A stretch of 24,134 bases of DNA from Alphaproteobacteria bacterium (GTDB lineage: Bacteria > Pseudomonadota > Alphaproteobacteria > Puniceispirillales > UBA1172): NCBI GenBank assembly GCA_021296375.1, contig JAGWAQ010000005.1:1-24134 (forward strand), written 5' to 3'. The position numbers and the translations under genes are program-made. The notes beneath the pieces were generated by a model that saw only the letters and a list, made by a program, of their open reading frames with translations, searched no databases and was not told the origin of the DNA. Below are positions 23,230-24,134 of this stretch, one piece after another. Numbering within the stretch: position 1 is the first letter of the stretch; every line of letters begins with the position of its first letter.

Positions 23230-24134
23230 CTATTCCGCCTCACGACCGAGATGAAAGCGCAAGGCGCGACTGCGTTTGCTGCTGATGCGGTGGTCCGACG
23301 CCGCCATCACCCCTGCCCATGTCACCCCGTCAAGAGGGGACGGCAAGCTCTCCTCATTAACAAGAACAATCGCGCGCGAGGATGGACGCCAGGGGTGGCG
23401 TTGCTCAAAATGATTCTCCGCAATGCCATTGGCATCAACGAGTTCAATTGTCATGCCGTAATGGCGCGTTTCCCAGATCAGCTTGGCGGCGGTGCCGCGA
23501 CGTTCCGTGACGATGGTGGTGGCGGTATGGGCGGATGCGAATGCCATCAGATCCGCGGCATGGGCATCCCAATGGCGCAACCGCCGGAACGGGTCGGAAG
23601 CCGGGGTAAGAGGCCCGAGGCTGCCCATCATACTGGCGACCAGCACCACCAGCATCAATCCTGTGTTGATGGCAATACCCGCGGTCATCACCTGCCGCCA
23701 GCGCGTGGCCATTGCCGCCAGCAGCCCCGCCGTCAGCACCACCGCCGGCGGCCATGAGGCGATCGCCCAATTGGCATTGGCATCGGAGAAAAACCCCTGA
23801 ACGGTAATGACGCTGATGGCAGGGATGAACAGCGCGATCCAGAATGGCGCCGAAGGATGCCGACGTTGCTGCACCATCACCGCGATCATCACGACCAGCA
23901 CCAGAGGGCCAACAATCCCGCCTTGTGCCAGCAGAAATTCAAGACTGCCGGTGATGCTGTAGTGCGGCTCATCAAGATTGGCGTTGTGGCTCAGGTGGCG
24001 GGCGGTGACAAAGCCGTTGTTGAGGTTCCAGATGAGGTTGGGCGCCAAGCTGACCAGCGCCCCCATCAGGTAGAGGCCAAGATGCCTGATCCCGATCAGG
24101 TGATGACGCCGCCCTTGAACCAGCCACCAGATCA
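23230..24134 (-). CDS. GT39/ArnT-like membrane glycosyltransferase, C-terminal part (runs off the window)
   Basis: The frame is open to the right edge, so the start and catalytic N-terminal half lie outside. About 300 C-terminal residues are seen. They contain several membrane helices (for example LYLMGALVSLAPNLIWNLNN, then GGIVGPLVLVVMIAVMV, FWIALFIPAISVITVQGFF, VVLTAGLLAAMA) and a soluble tail of about 120 residues. The sequence APNLIWNLNNGFVTARHLSHNANL followed by FLLAQGG is the pattern of the glycosyltransferase family 39 / dolichyl-phosphate-mannose transferase-like proteins of bacteria. These use polyprenyl-phosphate sugars at the inner membrane. The acceptor (lipid A, another glycolipid or protein) cannot be judged. 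It converges on mntR with a 15-bp gap. Confidence 0.82.
   Translation of the reverse strand, partial: IWWLVQGRRHHLIGIRHLGLYLMGALVSLAPNLIWNLNNGFVTARHLSHNANLDEPHYSITGSLEFLLAQGGIVGPLVLVVMIAVMVQQRRHPSAPFWIALFIPAISVITVQGFFSDANANWAIASWPPAVVLTAGLLAAMATRWRQVMTAGIAINTGLMLVVLVASMMGSLGPLTPASDPFRRLRHWDAHAADLMAFASAHTATTIVTERRGTAAKLIWETRHYGMTIELVDANGIAENHFEQRHPWRPSSRAIVLVNEESLPSPLDGVTWAGVMAASDHRISSKRSRALRFHLGREAE

Overview
The window (about 58% GC by eye, compact, both strands coding) reads as chromosomal DNA of an alphaproteobacterium. Three things point there. There is a 5-aminolevulinate synthase (the C4 haem route). There is a GapR/DUF2312 - DUF1244 - pyrF cluster and a two-domain cold-shock protein. 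There are perfect CtrA-type boxes (TTAA-N7-TTAA) in two promoter regions. I cannot name the genus; Rhodospirillales-like or a marine relative is a guess. I see no rRNA, tRNA, CRISPR array, insertion sequence or prophage gene.

Layout. 1-3.3 kb: the 3' part of an amidinotransferase gene (+), broken by an in-frame TAA, then a DUF3179 protein and the tRNA hydroxylase trhO (both -). 3.3-8.4 kb: a long AT-rich regulatory region with two CtrA boxes and a foldable leader. It leads into a three-gene type I secretion operon (TolC-like outer membrane protein, ABC exporter, HlyD adaptor) closed by a strong terminator. 8.5-12.8 kb: an agmatinase-family ureohydrolase, also broken by one in-frame TAA, followed by a polyamine-type ABC importer (ATPase and two permeases, no binding protein). 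12.9-18 kb: hemA (ALAS), a convergent M23 peptidase, acetoacetyl-CoA synthetase and trxB. 18-21 kb: an MFS transporter (-), a double cold-shock protein (-) and a divergent DUF3047 protein (+). 21-24.1 kb: pyrF, gapR and DUF1244 in one minus-strand operon, mntR (+), and the C-terminal part of a GT39-like membrane glycosyltransferase (-) that runs off the window.

How it fits together. The secretion operon is a self-contained export machine whose promoter looks CtrA-controlled; its substrate is not in the window. The amidinotransferase, ureohydrolase and Pot-type importer form a guanidino/polyamine theme, yet both enzymes carry a single premature TAA with fully conserved sequence on both sides. 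The rest is housekeeping: haem, thioredoxin, pyrimidine, manganese control and tRNA modification.

The most unusual feature is not a gene. At least eleven places, nearly all at gene edges, carry short tandem duplications of about 11-24 bp. The clearest are six copies at an exact 13-bp period over the 3' end of the cold-shock gene, and six 12-bp units inside the N-terminal coding region of the DUF3047 gene. This looks like a genome-wide habit of microduplication at gene boundaries.
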